A stretch of 64,000 bases of DNA from Leptobrachium leishanense (Eukaryota; Chordata; Amphibia; Anura; Megophryidae). The stretch covers positions 53,074-117,073 of the forward strand of contig RXON01001664.1 in assembly GCA_009667805.1 (NCBI GenBank), given 5' to 3'. The notes beneath the pieces are model-generated. The model had not been told where the DNA came from and did not search any database. It saw nothing but the letters and a program-made list of their open reading frames with translations. The translations under genes were made by a program, and so were the position numbers. Below are positions 11,688-20,311 of the stretch, one piece after another. Position 1 is the first letter of the stretch, and each line of letters opens with the position of its first letter.

Positions 11688-12199
11688 ATGCTGCTTGAGG
11701 ATGCGCAGCAACTACATTGCTCTGATTCAATCTCTGAGGTTGAAGAAGGGAGTATAATCAACCTAGAGGAAGGGGGTGCCAGTGACAAACAAATAACTGG
11801 CACTCATGTTCCCCCAGCAGCTGCAGCATATTGCGAGTTTGGCTCCAGTGACGAGGAGATAGGGGTTGATGATGATGATGAGGTCACTGACTCCACCTGG
11901 ATGCCTGATCGAACAAAGGAGTCAAGTGAGGAGGAGGAGGAGGCACAACACACACGAGGCACAACGTCCTCTATGACCAACCGTAGCCAGTCCAAGGCAT
12001 CAGAAGTCGCAGCTGCTCAGGTGCAGAGCGCTGTTGTCTCAAAGCACATGTACAAGAAGTCTGCTGTCTGGGAGTTCTTTAAGAAATGTGCAGCAGACTG
12101 CACCGTTGCTATTTGTAATCTATGTCAGATGAGGATCAAGCGTGGGAAAGACATCCGATGCTTGGGTACCACGTGTTTGAGGTGACATATGACCACCTG
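11688..12199 (+). pseudogene. hAT-family transposase, N-terminal part with BED zinc finger
   Basis: hAT transposases excise and insert DNA transposons. The BED zinc finger binds DNA. This frame opens with an acidic, Ser/Glu/Asp-rich region (about residues 1-110), then a BED-type finger: SAVWEFFKK, the cysteine pair in CNLCQ, and after a stop codon (TGA, 12183-12185, probably from CGA) HMTT. The matching second histidine follows only after the insertion, in the frame starting at 19087 (TTYHASRW). So the gene is split exactly inside the zinc finger by the element at 12200-19086. The start could lie further upstream; no promoter is recognised. Confidence 0.85.
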
Positions 12200-13006
12200 C
12201 AGGGCCGTCTTTAAGGAGGGGCAAAAGGGGCAGTTGCCCCAGGTCCAGTCATAGTTGAGGGGCCCAAAGCAGGCTGCTTCGTTTGTGGGCTGCTGGGGCC
12301 ATTTTACAGTGGTGGCTCTGTGTTTTTTGGAGGCCCCAGGCTTCTATGGAAGCACTGCAGCCTTCCTAGGCCTGGTGGGGCCCCTCTGATGATGTCAGAG
12401 AGGGCACGCCACAGGGGGCGGGGCCAAACAGGAGGAAGCCAGATGAGGTTTCCTGACTGCATAGGCCTGGACACACCCTAATCAAAATACCTCACATGGA
12501 GGCTGCAGCTCCTTGTGCTGACTCCACCCCCTCCTTCCACAGACAGAGCCATGAGTCTCCACATGCTTCTGGAGTACAAGAAGGTATTTGAGGGGGGGCC
12601 TGGTATTTGGGGGGCCCTAGGAGAAACACAGGACAGGTCCTGCTAAAAAACTGGCTGCACATCACAATCTCCCTCCAGCTCTCAGCTCAGAGGCTCCTCT
12701 CCTTACTGCAGCAAGAGCTGTGCAGAGGCTGACTGTCACAATCTGTGTGTAGCAATGTTTGTGTGCATAGTCTAATACAGGGAGAAATTATACCTCTGAG
12801 TTGGCAATCTGACTCAGGGGGCTGCAGAGGTTTGGGAGAAGGAGCTGCCCATGATTTCAAGCAGGCAGCACTTATCTGTAAGTGATCTGAGGTGCGTTCA
12901 GTTCCTCAGCAGCTGCTGAATTGTTCCATTGCAGCAGATCAGTTTGCTGCAGCCGTATCATTGAACGCTTTGGCTGTGAATATGGAAGCAAAAGGGCAGA
13001 GGATTG

Positions 13007-14128
13007 TATGACGGAATGGGATGTTGTCCGCCTGCGGGTGTGCTCTATCTGCGTGCCCCCGGCGCTTACCGCTGGCCCGACTACCGAGTGACGCGGCACT
13101 CGGCGTCTCGTGCGGCCTGGCGTGACCCTGGGGAAGGGTTAGCGGGCGGTGGAGGGGACCCCTGCGTAGAACCAGCCCGACCACTGAGCAACACGGTACT
13201 CAGCGTCTCGAGCAGCTGGTTCACTGACCTTGTGGGTGTGGGACGTCTGTGGAGCGGCCGGCCGAATACGGAGATCGGATCTGCCGCGGAGGAATATTCG
13301 GATCTTAAGTGGAGGAATATTCGTATCTTTAAACGGAGGAATATTCGTATCTTTAAACGGAGGAATATTCATATCTTTAAACGGAGGAATATTCGTATCT
13401 TTAAACGGAGGACTTTTCGGATCTTACGGGCCGGGGGAATCTTCGGATCTGATCACCGCTCACTTGGTATACCGAAGCGCGGTACGCGGTCCGCGCCTTC
13501 AGTTCGGATCTCACCTCGGTCGATTATTCTTAAGTCTGTCGGCCATACGCTTCACCTCTGTCCTGATGCGGGATGCAGGCACAGGGGCGTTCGGTTCGGA
13601 TCTTAAGTCTGTTCGGATCTTATGCTAGACACCACATCCTGAGACCGCGGGGAATACTCAGACAATCTAATGCGGCGGAGAATAAAAGTCATCAGGCGAG
13701 GCTGGATGCACTGGTAAATCTGAGTTTATTATTCACATCACATACATTTATCAACTTTACACAATTATGAATACAATGGGAATCCCTGCCCGCCCACACA
13801 AGTCCCATTGGCCCTCGCTGGCAGGAGGCACCCGGGCCCCGATTCGTATTGGCCGTTACGAATCGGGGAGTTGCCGATTCGGCCATTTTACGATCCGAGT
13901 ATTCTGATCGGAACCACGAGGCGATCAGAAAATGGCGGCGGGCGAGGCAGACAAAGGGAATTACATTTCACAATACCAACGGGGGACACTTTATTACACC
14001 ACACACAAATCCACATCTAAAAAAAAAAGTACTTAAAACTCCGTGGGTCCCACAGCACCTAAGTGTCCATGGGTATGAGTGCCACTATGCACCGCCCCTG
14101 GCTGAGGGTGTTGGGCCATTCCGTGACA
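13007..14128 (-). repeat. Family 1 LTR, left copy (3' LTR)
   Basis: 1122 bp, from TATGACGGAATGGG to CCATTCCGTGACA, so the sense strand begins TGTCACGGAATGG. It contains four tandem 24-bp units (GGAGGAATATTCGTATC plus TTTAAAC) at about 13310-13405; the other LTR has three. A reverse-complement AATAAA lies near 13725. The plus-strand frames of 200 and 132 codons arise from the codon-sized repeat and have no gene features. Confidence 0.93.
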
Positions 14129-14146
14129 CTCCTCCCCCTTCCCACA
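14129..14146 (-). other. Polypurine tract of family 1 element
   Basis: Directly next to the left LTR, the plus strand reads CTCCTCCCCCTTCCC, which on the element's sense strand is a run of purines ending at the LTR edge. This is the usual primer for plus-strand DNA synthesis and confirms that the left LTR is the 3' LTR. Confidence 0.8.
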
Positions 14147-14760
14147 GTTCGACGCACCTGGTCTGACCCCCACCGGGTCATACCGGGGAAGTCGGTGCTC
14201 CCAGGCCCATAGTCTGTCTGGGGAGGCCGGGCCACCAAGCTTCTCCATTTGGCCTTGCGGCCGTGCCAGCTTGGTTGGGGCCCCACGTCCTTGGGGTTAC
14301 CCCGGCTGGGAGAAAGGACATGTGACCGGTGGGGAGTACCTCCCGTGTCCCCTCCGGGGCTATCGCTCACCCGGGGAAAACGGGTGCCACATGCACGCGC
14401 CCCGGGTGCCCAAGTCAATTGGTGAAAAGCCCAGTGGCTGCGTGAGGCCTCCGGCCAAAGAGTTGCAAAGATGGGCAGAGGCCAGCGGCGCTCTGCCCCG
14501 TTGCCAGCTCTTCTGCTGGGGAGGCAGGTACGGCAATGACAACCGAGGGGACAAATGGGGTCACACCCGGCTGCTCTTCCGGGCAGCCGAAGGGTGGGAT
14601 AAACAGCTGCAAAGGCAGTAGCACGGGGTCATCCTCGCTCTGCCCCTCGGGGCAGATTGTGAAGAATGGGCAGAGGCCAGCGACACTCTGCCCCGTTGTC
14701 AGCTCTTCCGCTGAGCGAGGATCTCCTTGCAGGAGGATGGTTTCTTTCCCCCCGGGGCAA

Positions 14761-16083
14761 TCAATGGCTGCTCACAGCCCAGCCCGGGGGAACCATCCGT
14801 CTGCTCCTCCTGGCAGACTGTGGGCAGTGGGCAGAGGCCAGCGGCACTCTGCCCCGTGGCCAGCTCTTCTGCTGGTTGGAGGACAACTCTCTTTGCGACG
14901 GGGAGTGGGCAGAGGCCAGCGGCGCTCTGCCCCGTTGCCAGCTCCTCCGCTGGACCCGTGGCCTCGGCCACCCTGTCCGCTTGCGGGGTGAAGGGGGTAA
15001 CCTTTTCTGCTGGGTGAGGATCACCTTGCAGGGGGATGGTTTCTTCACCCCCGGGACAATCAATGGCTGCACACAACCCAGTCCGGGGGAACCATCGGTC
15101 TGCTCCTCCTGGCAGACTGTGAGCAGCGGGCAGAGGCCAGCGGCACTCTGCCCCGTGGCCAGCTCTTCTGCTGGTTGGAGGATAGATTTCTTTGCAGCTG
15201 AGAGGGGGCAGAGGCCAGCGGCGCTCTGCTCCATTGCCAGCTCCTCCGCTGGACCCGTGGCCGCGGCCACCCTGTCCACTTGCGGGGTGAAGGGGGTAAC
15301 TTCCTCTGCTGGGACCCCAACGGGTACCCATGGGACCACCTCGGCCTCCCATAATTCCCAGACCTGGGGGCTGTCGACTTCTTCCGCCGACCCGTCCCAG
15401 CACGGGGAACTCAGACCCGACTGCGGTGCGCCGTCCAACAGTCTCCGGTAGGCCATCTCGAGCTCCCACTCTCGCTCCACCAGGAACTCCAACTCCTCTG
15501 GACTGACGTCCCGACTCTCATACGGGATTTCCTCTTCCCGCCGCTCCAGGATCTCCTCGAACCGATCCTCCGACTCCTCTCCAAATCCAGGGTCGTCGAC
15601 CATCCCGGCATAGAGCAGCCCCATGCCGCCGTAATGTCGACCTGCGGTGCCGGCGCCATCGAGGGTGCGGGGTGTCAAGGATCCTGTCAACCACCTGAAT
15701 GCGCGATACGCGGCGTCCAGGGCCACCTCTTGCCGCACCAGGCTTCGGAGCTCGACCTCCCACTCGTCCGGGGGTCGACCCCTCAGGAGTACAGCTCTGG
15801 CGTTGAACTGTACCTGGAAGATGACAGCGCTCGAAGGGACATCAGCCCCGTGGCACTCCCTCTCATGGCGTAGCGCCTCATACCACAGCTCTTGACGGAC
15901 CTCGTCCCGCCACTCAAATCTAGTGGGCTCTACTGCGGACCCGTAGTACCGTTCCGGGCTCTCCTGCAGCCTTCTCGAAAACTCAATCTCCATGTCAGCG
16001 AGGGTGCCGGCACAGGAGCATCGCTCCTCGACAGGGAATGTGGCGTCCTCAGATGCAGCTCCAGGCGAGCTGTAAGTCTCCAT
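14761..16083 (-). CDS. Family 1 element protein, repeat-containing (no known family)
   Basis: A 440-codon frame on the minus strand, read from 16083 down to 14761. The N-terminal half is rich in Glu and Arg and alternates charged helical stretches (for example VEREWELEMAYRRLL). The C-terminal part has repeats around PAEELATGQSAAGLCP, spaced irregularly, with a frame change visible toward the end where the same DNA reads QQKSWQRGRAPLASAH. A short motif TYSSPGAASED at its start recurs in family 2 as TYSLSGASWEE, so the frame probably continues upstream through a stop to the SAP-like frame at 16154-16582. No protease, RT or integrase motif is present. It could be a gag-like structural protein; the function is unknown. 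Confidence 0.6.
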   Translation of the reverse strand: METYSSPGAASEDATFPVEERCSCAGTLADMEIEFSRRLQESPERYYGSAVEPTRFEWRDEVRQELWYEALRHERECHGADVPSSAVIFQVQFNARAVLLRGRPPDEWEVELRSLVRQEVALDAAYRAFRWLTGSLTPRTLDGAGTAGRHYGGMGLLYAGMVDDPGFGEESEDRFEEILERREEEIPYESRDVSPEELEFLVEREWELEMAYRRLLDGAPQSGLSSPCWDGSAEEVDSPQVWELWEAEVVPWVPVGVPAEEVTPFTPQVDRVAAATGPAEELAMEQSAAGLCPLSAAKKSILQPAEELATGQSAAGLCPLLTVCQEEQTDGSPGLGCVQPLIVPGVKKPSPCKVILTQQKRLPPSPRKRTGWPRPRVQRRSWQRGRAPLASAHSPSQRELSSNQQKSWPRGRVPLASAHCPQSARRSRRMVPPGWAVSSH

Positions 16084-16153
16084 CCGAGGGTCGCTGGGAT
16101 GTGCGATGTCCCCAATACAGGCTCCAGGCGAGCTGTAAGTCCCAAAAGGGTAA

Positions 16154-16582
16154 TCACTGGGGGGTTGCAGATTCCCAGGGTGAAGCTCCAGTCGACCTGT
16201 AAGCCTCGACCCAGGGTTCCACGGGGTAGGGTTCGGGGTTAAAATACTCAGTCTCTGCTCCGCGGAGCGCTGCCAACCGCAGCTCGTGCTGGCGGTCCTT
16301 TTCTCGCTCCTCTTCCCAATAAACCTCCCGAATCACTTCATGTATGTCCGCCTCCGCTGGGGCATCTCCGAGTAGGGCAACCCGAAGCCGCACCTCTCTG
16401 AGGCAAGCTTCTTCCTCCACCTCTGCGCGGACAAGGCTGGGGACGGGTGTCGTCACCCTGTTCTGATCCATCCTGGTCAGCTCCTTAATTAAGGTTTTCC
16501 TCTTCTTGTTACCCGGCGTTCCTCCCCGGTTCTCCAACATCCCACGCAGGGTGTCCCTGTTGTAGTGGGTGTACACCGCCAT
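16154..16582 (-). CDS. Family 1 element protein with N-terminal SAP-like domain
   Basis: A 142-codon frame starting at 16582, about 30 bp after the primer site, the position of gag in LTR elements. Residues 1-40 (TLRGMLENRGG, then KRKTLIKELTRMD) resemble the two-helix SAP fold that binds AT-rich DNA, with its leucine-glycine-lysine spacing. A charged helical segment (EEEREKDRQHELRLAALR) follows, and then PEPYPVEPWVE. Family 2 elements encode the same plan (TLSYILECRGG, ELTRMDQ, RQHQLRLAELQ, YPVEPWVE) from their own start at the same place. The preserved frame and shared plan argue for a real protein. SAP membership is an inference from pattern only. Confidence 0.65.
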   Translation of the reverse strand: MAVYTHYNRDTLRGMLENRGGTPGNKKRKTLIKELTRMDQNRVTTPVPSLVRAEVEEEACLREVRLRVALLGDAPAEADIHEVIREVYWEEEREKDRQHELRLAALRGAETEYFNPEPYPVEPWVEAYRSTGASPWESATPQ

Positions 16583-16612
16583 GGCGTAGGTCTCCTAGGG
16601 GTCTGCAGAGAG

Positions 16613-16633
16613 CGATCCCCGTACGGGCCACCA
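16613..16633 (-). other. Primer-binding site matching tRNA-Ile
   Basis: The plus strand holds CGATCCCCGTACGGGCCACCA, which as I recall it is exactly the 3' end of vertebrate tRNA-Ile(AAU) plus CCA, over 21 bases. It sits one base from the right LTR, which must therefore be the 5' LTR. No tRNA body is present upstream, so this is a primer site and not a tRNA gene. Confidence 0.9.
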
Positions 16634-16634
16634 G

Positions 16635-17736
16635 TATGACGGAATGGGATGTTGTCCGCCTGCGGGTGTGCTCTATCTGCGTGCCCCCGGCGCTTACCGC
16701 TGGCCCGACTACCGAGTGACGCGGCACTCGGCGTCTCGTGCGGCCTGGCGTGACCCTGGGGAAGGGTTAGCGGGCGGTGGAGGGGACCCTTGCGTAGAAC
16801 CAGCCCGACCACTGAGCAACACGGTACTCAGCGTCTCGAGCAGCTGGTTCACTGACCTTGTGGGTGTGGGACGTCTGTGGAGCGGCCGGCCGAATACGGA
16901 GATCGGATCTGCTGCGGAGGAATATTCGGATCTTATGTGGAGGAATATTCGTATCTTTAAACGGAGGAATATTCGTATCTTTAAACGGAGGAATATTCGT
17001 ATCTTTAAACGGAGGACTTTTCGGATCTTACGGGCCGGGGGAATCTTCGGATCTGATCACCGCTCACTTGGTATACCGAAGCGCGGTACGCGGTCCGCGC
17101 CTTCAGTTCGGATCTCACCTCGGTCGATTATTCTTAAGTCCGTCGGCCATACGCTTCACCTCTGTCCTGATGCGGGATGCAGGCACAGGGGCGTTCGGTT
17201 CGGATCTTAAGTCTGTTCGGATCTTATGCTAGACACCACATCCTGAGACCGCGGGAAATACTCAGACAATCTAATGCGGCGGAGAATAAAAGTCATCAGG
17301 CGAGGCTGGATGCACTGGTAAATCTGAGTTTATTATTCACATCACATACATTTATCAACTTTACACAATTATGAATACAATGGGAATCCCTGCCCGCCCA
17401 CACAAGTCCCATTGGCCCTCGCTGGCAGGAGGCACCCGGGCCCCGATTCGTATTGGCCGTTACGAATCGGGGAGTTGCCGATTCGGCCATTTTACGATCC
17501 GAGTATTCTGATCGGAACCACGAGGCGATCAGAATAGAAAATGGCGGCGGGCGAGGCAGACAAAGGAATTACATTTCACAATACCAACGGGGGACACTTT
17601 ATTACACCACACACAAATCCACATCTAAAATAAAAAGTACTTAAAACTCCGTGGGTCCCACAGCACCTAAGTGTCCATGGGTATGAGTGCCACTATGCAC
17701 CGCCCCTGGCTGAGGGTGTTGGGCCATTCCGTGACA
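16635..17736 (-). repeat. Family 1 LTR, right copy (5' LTR)
   Basis: 1102 bp, nearly identical to the left LTR. The main differences are three instead of four 24-bp units and a few short indels (for example AATAGAAAATGG against AAAATGG near 17535). It ends CCATTCCGTGACA followed by the target duplication GATTG. Confidence 0.93.
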
Positions 17737-18779
17737 GATTGCTTAATGAAAGGTGCTGTGTCTGCAAAATCCACTTTTGTCCATTTTATTACATCTTTAG
17801 TGTTACTGTTTACCATGTTCCAATAAATATTTGTTGTTTTGCTCCACCAAACCTGCAAACTGAACATTTCCCTATTGGATTATTTGAACTGTGGAGGTGG
17901 CCATCTTTCATACGTCACACTCAGCTAATCCCGCAGCACCTCTTGACTTGGATGCAAGTGCTAAATTAGCAGTGCCAAACGCTGAGCTGCAGAACAGCGT
18001 TCAGTGGCAAATTGCTAAATTAGCACTTGCAGCGGCTGAGCAACTGAACGCGCCTCAGGCTGCATTCCGGGAGCAGCATGTGGGGAGTGAGCTTAAACTT
18101 CTTTGGGTAAGGGAAGTTAACCCTCTCCACTCACTACCCCAGATACTGCACTTTCATTTTATAGCTTACTACTGTCGTATAAACAGATACAGGTTCTTAC
18201 CTAAGCTCTCAGTTTTGATGGAATGGGCAAACATGGATTCACATGCATTTTTTTTTTCAACATTTTATAATTATTTAAATATAAATATATCATTATTTTA
18301 AAAACTTTTAATAATCATTTTAATGTAGTTAAAATAAAATATATTTTCATACTTAAAATTTTAACAATATAATGAAGACTAAAAAGCAATGAACCGGAAA
18401 AAAGTCTAGAAATTTGAAATAATAATCTATAGTTAATGGCACCACGATGTGTAATCCAACGAAAACAGACTAAATTTGAGAACTATTTGATCTCTAGAAT
18501 ATGCCATTCATACCTATATTATGACGAAAGTATATAAAATTGCATAATCATTATTAAATGTAGAATGAAAAGGACACCAGGCATAAGGACCAGTGTGGTG
18601 TCATTTGTATTCTACAATTTAATAAAGATTAAACTGTTTTAAAGATACTTCTGTTTAATGAGATCTATTAATTCTCAAAGTTAGTAATGATATAATTATT
18701 AGAACATATAATTTCAGTTTTATTGCTGTGGAGCTCTGATGTTATGCTCACACACTGCACATTACTGTCATTGTTTGAA

Positions 18780-18890
18780 AGTTTGTACAGACTCTGCCCC
18801 AACCACCTCAACAGGCAGAGAATTCCACAGCTTTATTGCTCTTCCTGTAAAAAGAAAGCTATTCGTTATGCTGAATTTCCTTTTTGTCCA
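18780..18890 (-). mobile_element. CR1-type LINE fragment (antisense)
   Basis: On the minus strand this reads AAGCTGTGGAATTCTCTGCC followed by TGTTGAGGTGGTTGGGGCAG, the same C-terminal ORF2 text (LWNSLPVEVVG) as at 7140-7200. It is a small 3' remnant within the hAT-type element. Confidence 0.75.
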
Positions 18891-19086
18891 GTCTATACAT
18901 TATGTGTTTATGTATATAGAATGTGTGTAAATATATATAAGTCTTCTAATATATAAGTCCATGATGCATTTGTGTATTTGTTTTGGATGTTGGGGGTGGA
19001 GAGAAAAATCATGCGGTATGCGGGCTATCGGGGGGGGGGGGAGAAAATGTTTGCCCAGGGTCCAATCAATATTAAAGACGGGCCTG

Positions 19087-20311
19087 ACCACCTATCATGC
19101 ATCCCGTTGGCACAACACTTTGCATAGGTCCTCCTCATCTGTCTCTACCCCCACTATATGTCCTGCCATGTCATTGCCTACAAGCTCCACTGCCAGGGAT
19201 GATGCTATAGTACTGGGTGTACCAGGTCCTTCCTCAGAATGTGACAGCATCCCATCAGCTGAAGATTTACGCAGTCAGATTACGTTGCCCCAGCCGCTGC
19301 AGCGTAAAACAAAATATATTCCCAACCATCCTTAAGCACAGCGTCTAAATGCCAGTTTAGCAAAATTACTCGCATTACAGCTGCTGCCTTTCCAGCTGGT
19401 GGACTCTGCTTCCTTCCGTGAATTTGCTGAATGTGCTGTACTACAGTGGCAGGGTCCAAAACGCCATTTCTTTTCACGGAAGGCCATTCCAGCACTATAC
19501 CAGCACGTGAAAGACAATGTTATGGAGTCATTGGGAAAGGCAGTCAGCAGCAAAGTGCCCATTACTTTAGACACGTGGTCCAGCAAGCATGGACAGGGAC
19601 GTTACATTTCCTTCACGGCACACTGGGTAACTCTTATTGCAGCTGAGGGGGATCCAAGATTGGGCTCTGTGCTGGAGCTTGTTCATCCACCACGCCTCCA
19701 GAAAGCTGCTTGTATGAGGTCTGTCTGCTCCACCACCTCTTCCTCCTCCTCCTCCTTTTCTGTCTCTGGCGAAGTGGCAGTTAAATTGATGCGTGGCAGG
19801 GGCTACGCAATGGCTCAAGCAAAAAGATGCCATACTGTGCTTCAGCTGGTTTGTTTAGGGGACAGGAGCCACACCGTGCCAGAAATTCTGTCAGCTCTGC
19901 AGGGGCAGGTGCTTCAGCTGGGAATGGTCGTCTGTGATAATGGCAGCAACCTTCTCTCCGCCCTATGCCAGGGTAAGTTGACGCATGTACCATGCCTAGC
20001 ACACGTCCTAAATCTGGTGGTACAACATTTCCTAACCAGGTACCCAGGGCTGGCAGAGCCTCTCAGGCAGGCCAGAAAAGTCTGCAGCCACTTTAGACGG
20101 TCATACTGTACTGTCACCATTTGAGGAGGCAGCGAGGATTCCTTTAGTGCTCCTGCTGGAGCGCACTCTGCGGGGAATTACAGATGTGGCACTAGAGGCA
20201 GAGCAATGGGAGAAAGAGGAGGCCTTCTCTAACTCTCAAGGCCCCAGTCTTTACGCAGACAGCATTCCTGTGGGTCCTCAGATCAGACAGGAGGAGGATG
20301 AAGAGGATGAG
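19087..20311 (+). pseudogene. hAT-family transposase, catalytic part (truncated)
   Basis: This continues the gene interrupted at 12199. It opens with the last histidine of the BED finger (TTYHASRW), passes a Ser/Thr/Pro-rich linker with one stop at 19333-19335, then the catalytic frame 19399-20124. There LDTWSS (about residues 57-62) carries the first acidic residue of the hAT active site, CDNGSN (about 179-184) the second, and CLAHVLNLVV (199-208) the conserved C-x2-H block. A frameshift follows near 20115 (the next frame reads SPFEEAARIPLVLLLERTLRG). Coding text ends in an acidic run at about 20310, where a foldback element begins, so the C-terminal glutamate and dimerisation region are lost. 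It is not functional. Confidence 0.88.

Larger units (their letters stand above)
13007..17736 (-). mobile_element. Pol-less LTR retrotransposon, family 1 (complete, antisense)
   Basis: The element has two near-identical LTRs (13007-14128 and 16635-17736), a 2.5-kb internal region read on the minus strand, and a perfect 5-bp target duplication GATTG (13002-13006 and 17737-17741). A tRNA-Ile primer site and a polypurine tract sit at the expected LTR borders. The internal region has two minus-strand frames (16154-16582 and 14761-16083) and no protease, reverse transcriptase or integrase. It must have been mobilised by proteins from another element. High LTR similarity points to a recent insertion. 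Confidence 0.93.
12200..19086. mobile_element. hAT-type non-autonomous DNA transposon inserted in the hAT gene
   Basis: The ends are CAGGGCCGTCTTTAA on the left and TTAAAGACGGGCCTG on the right, a terminal inverted repeat with a small shift. The 8-bp target duplication is ACCACCTG (12192-12199) and ACCACCTA (19087-19094), identical in seven of eight positions. Excising the element joins the two halves of the BED finger in frame. Its own DNA (12200-13006 and 17742-19086, about 2.1 kb) codes for nothing recognisable. Near 12890-12990 and 18010-18070 there are inverted, related segments. It is split by the LTR element 13007-17736 and contains a small antisense CR1 piece. Confidence 0.85.

Noticed and set aside
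13004..13606. 200- and 132-codon plus-strand frames (also at 16644-17232) with repeated RRNIRIFK
   Set aside because: They lie in the LTRs of a minus-strand element and arise because the 24-bp repeat is a multiple of three. No start context or domain supports a gene.
14666..15469. 261- and 256-codon frames on both strands over the family 1 repeats
   Set aside because: The GC-rich repeats lack stops in several phases. Only the frame that continues from the SAP-like start and is shared with family 2 was kept.
16613..16633. A tRNA-Ile gene
   Set aside because: Only the 3' end with CCA is present, next to an LTR. Vertebrate tRNA genes do not encode CCA, and no tRNA body precedes it.
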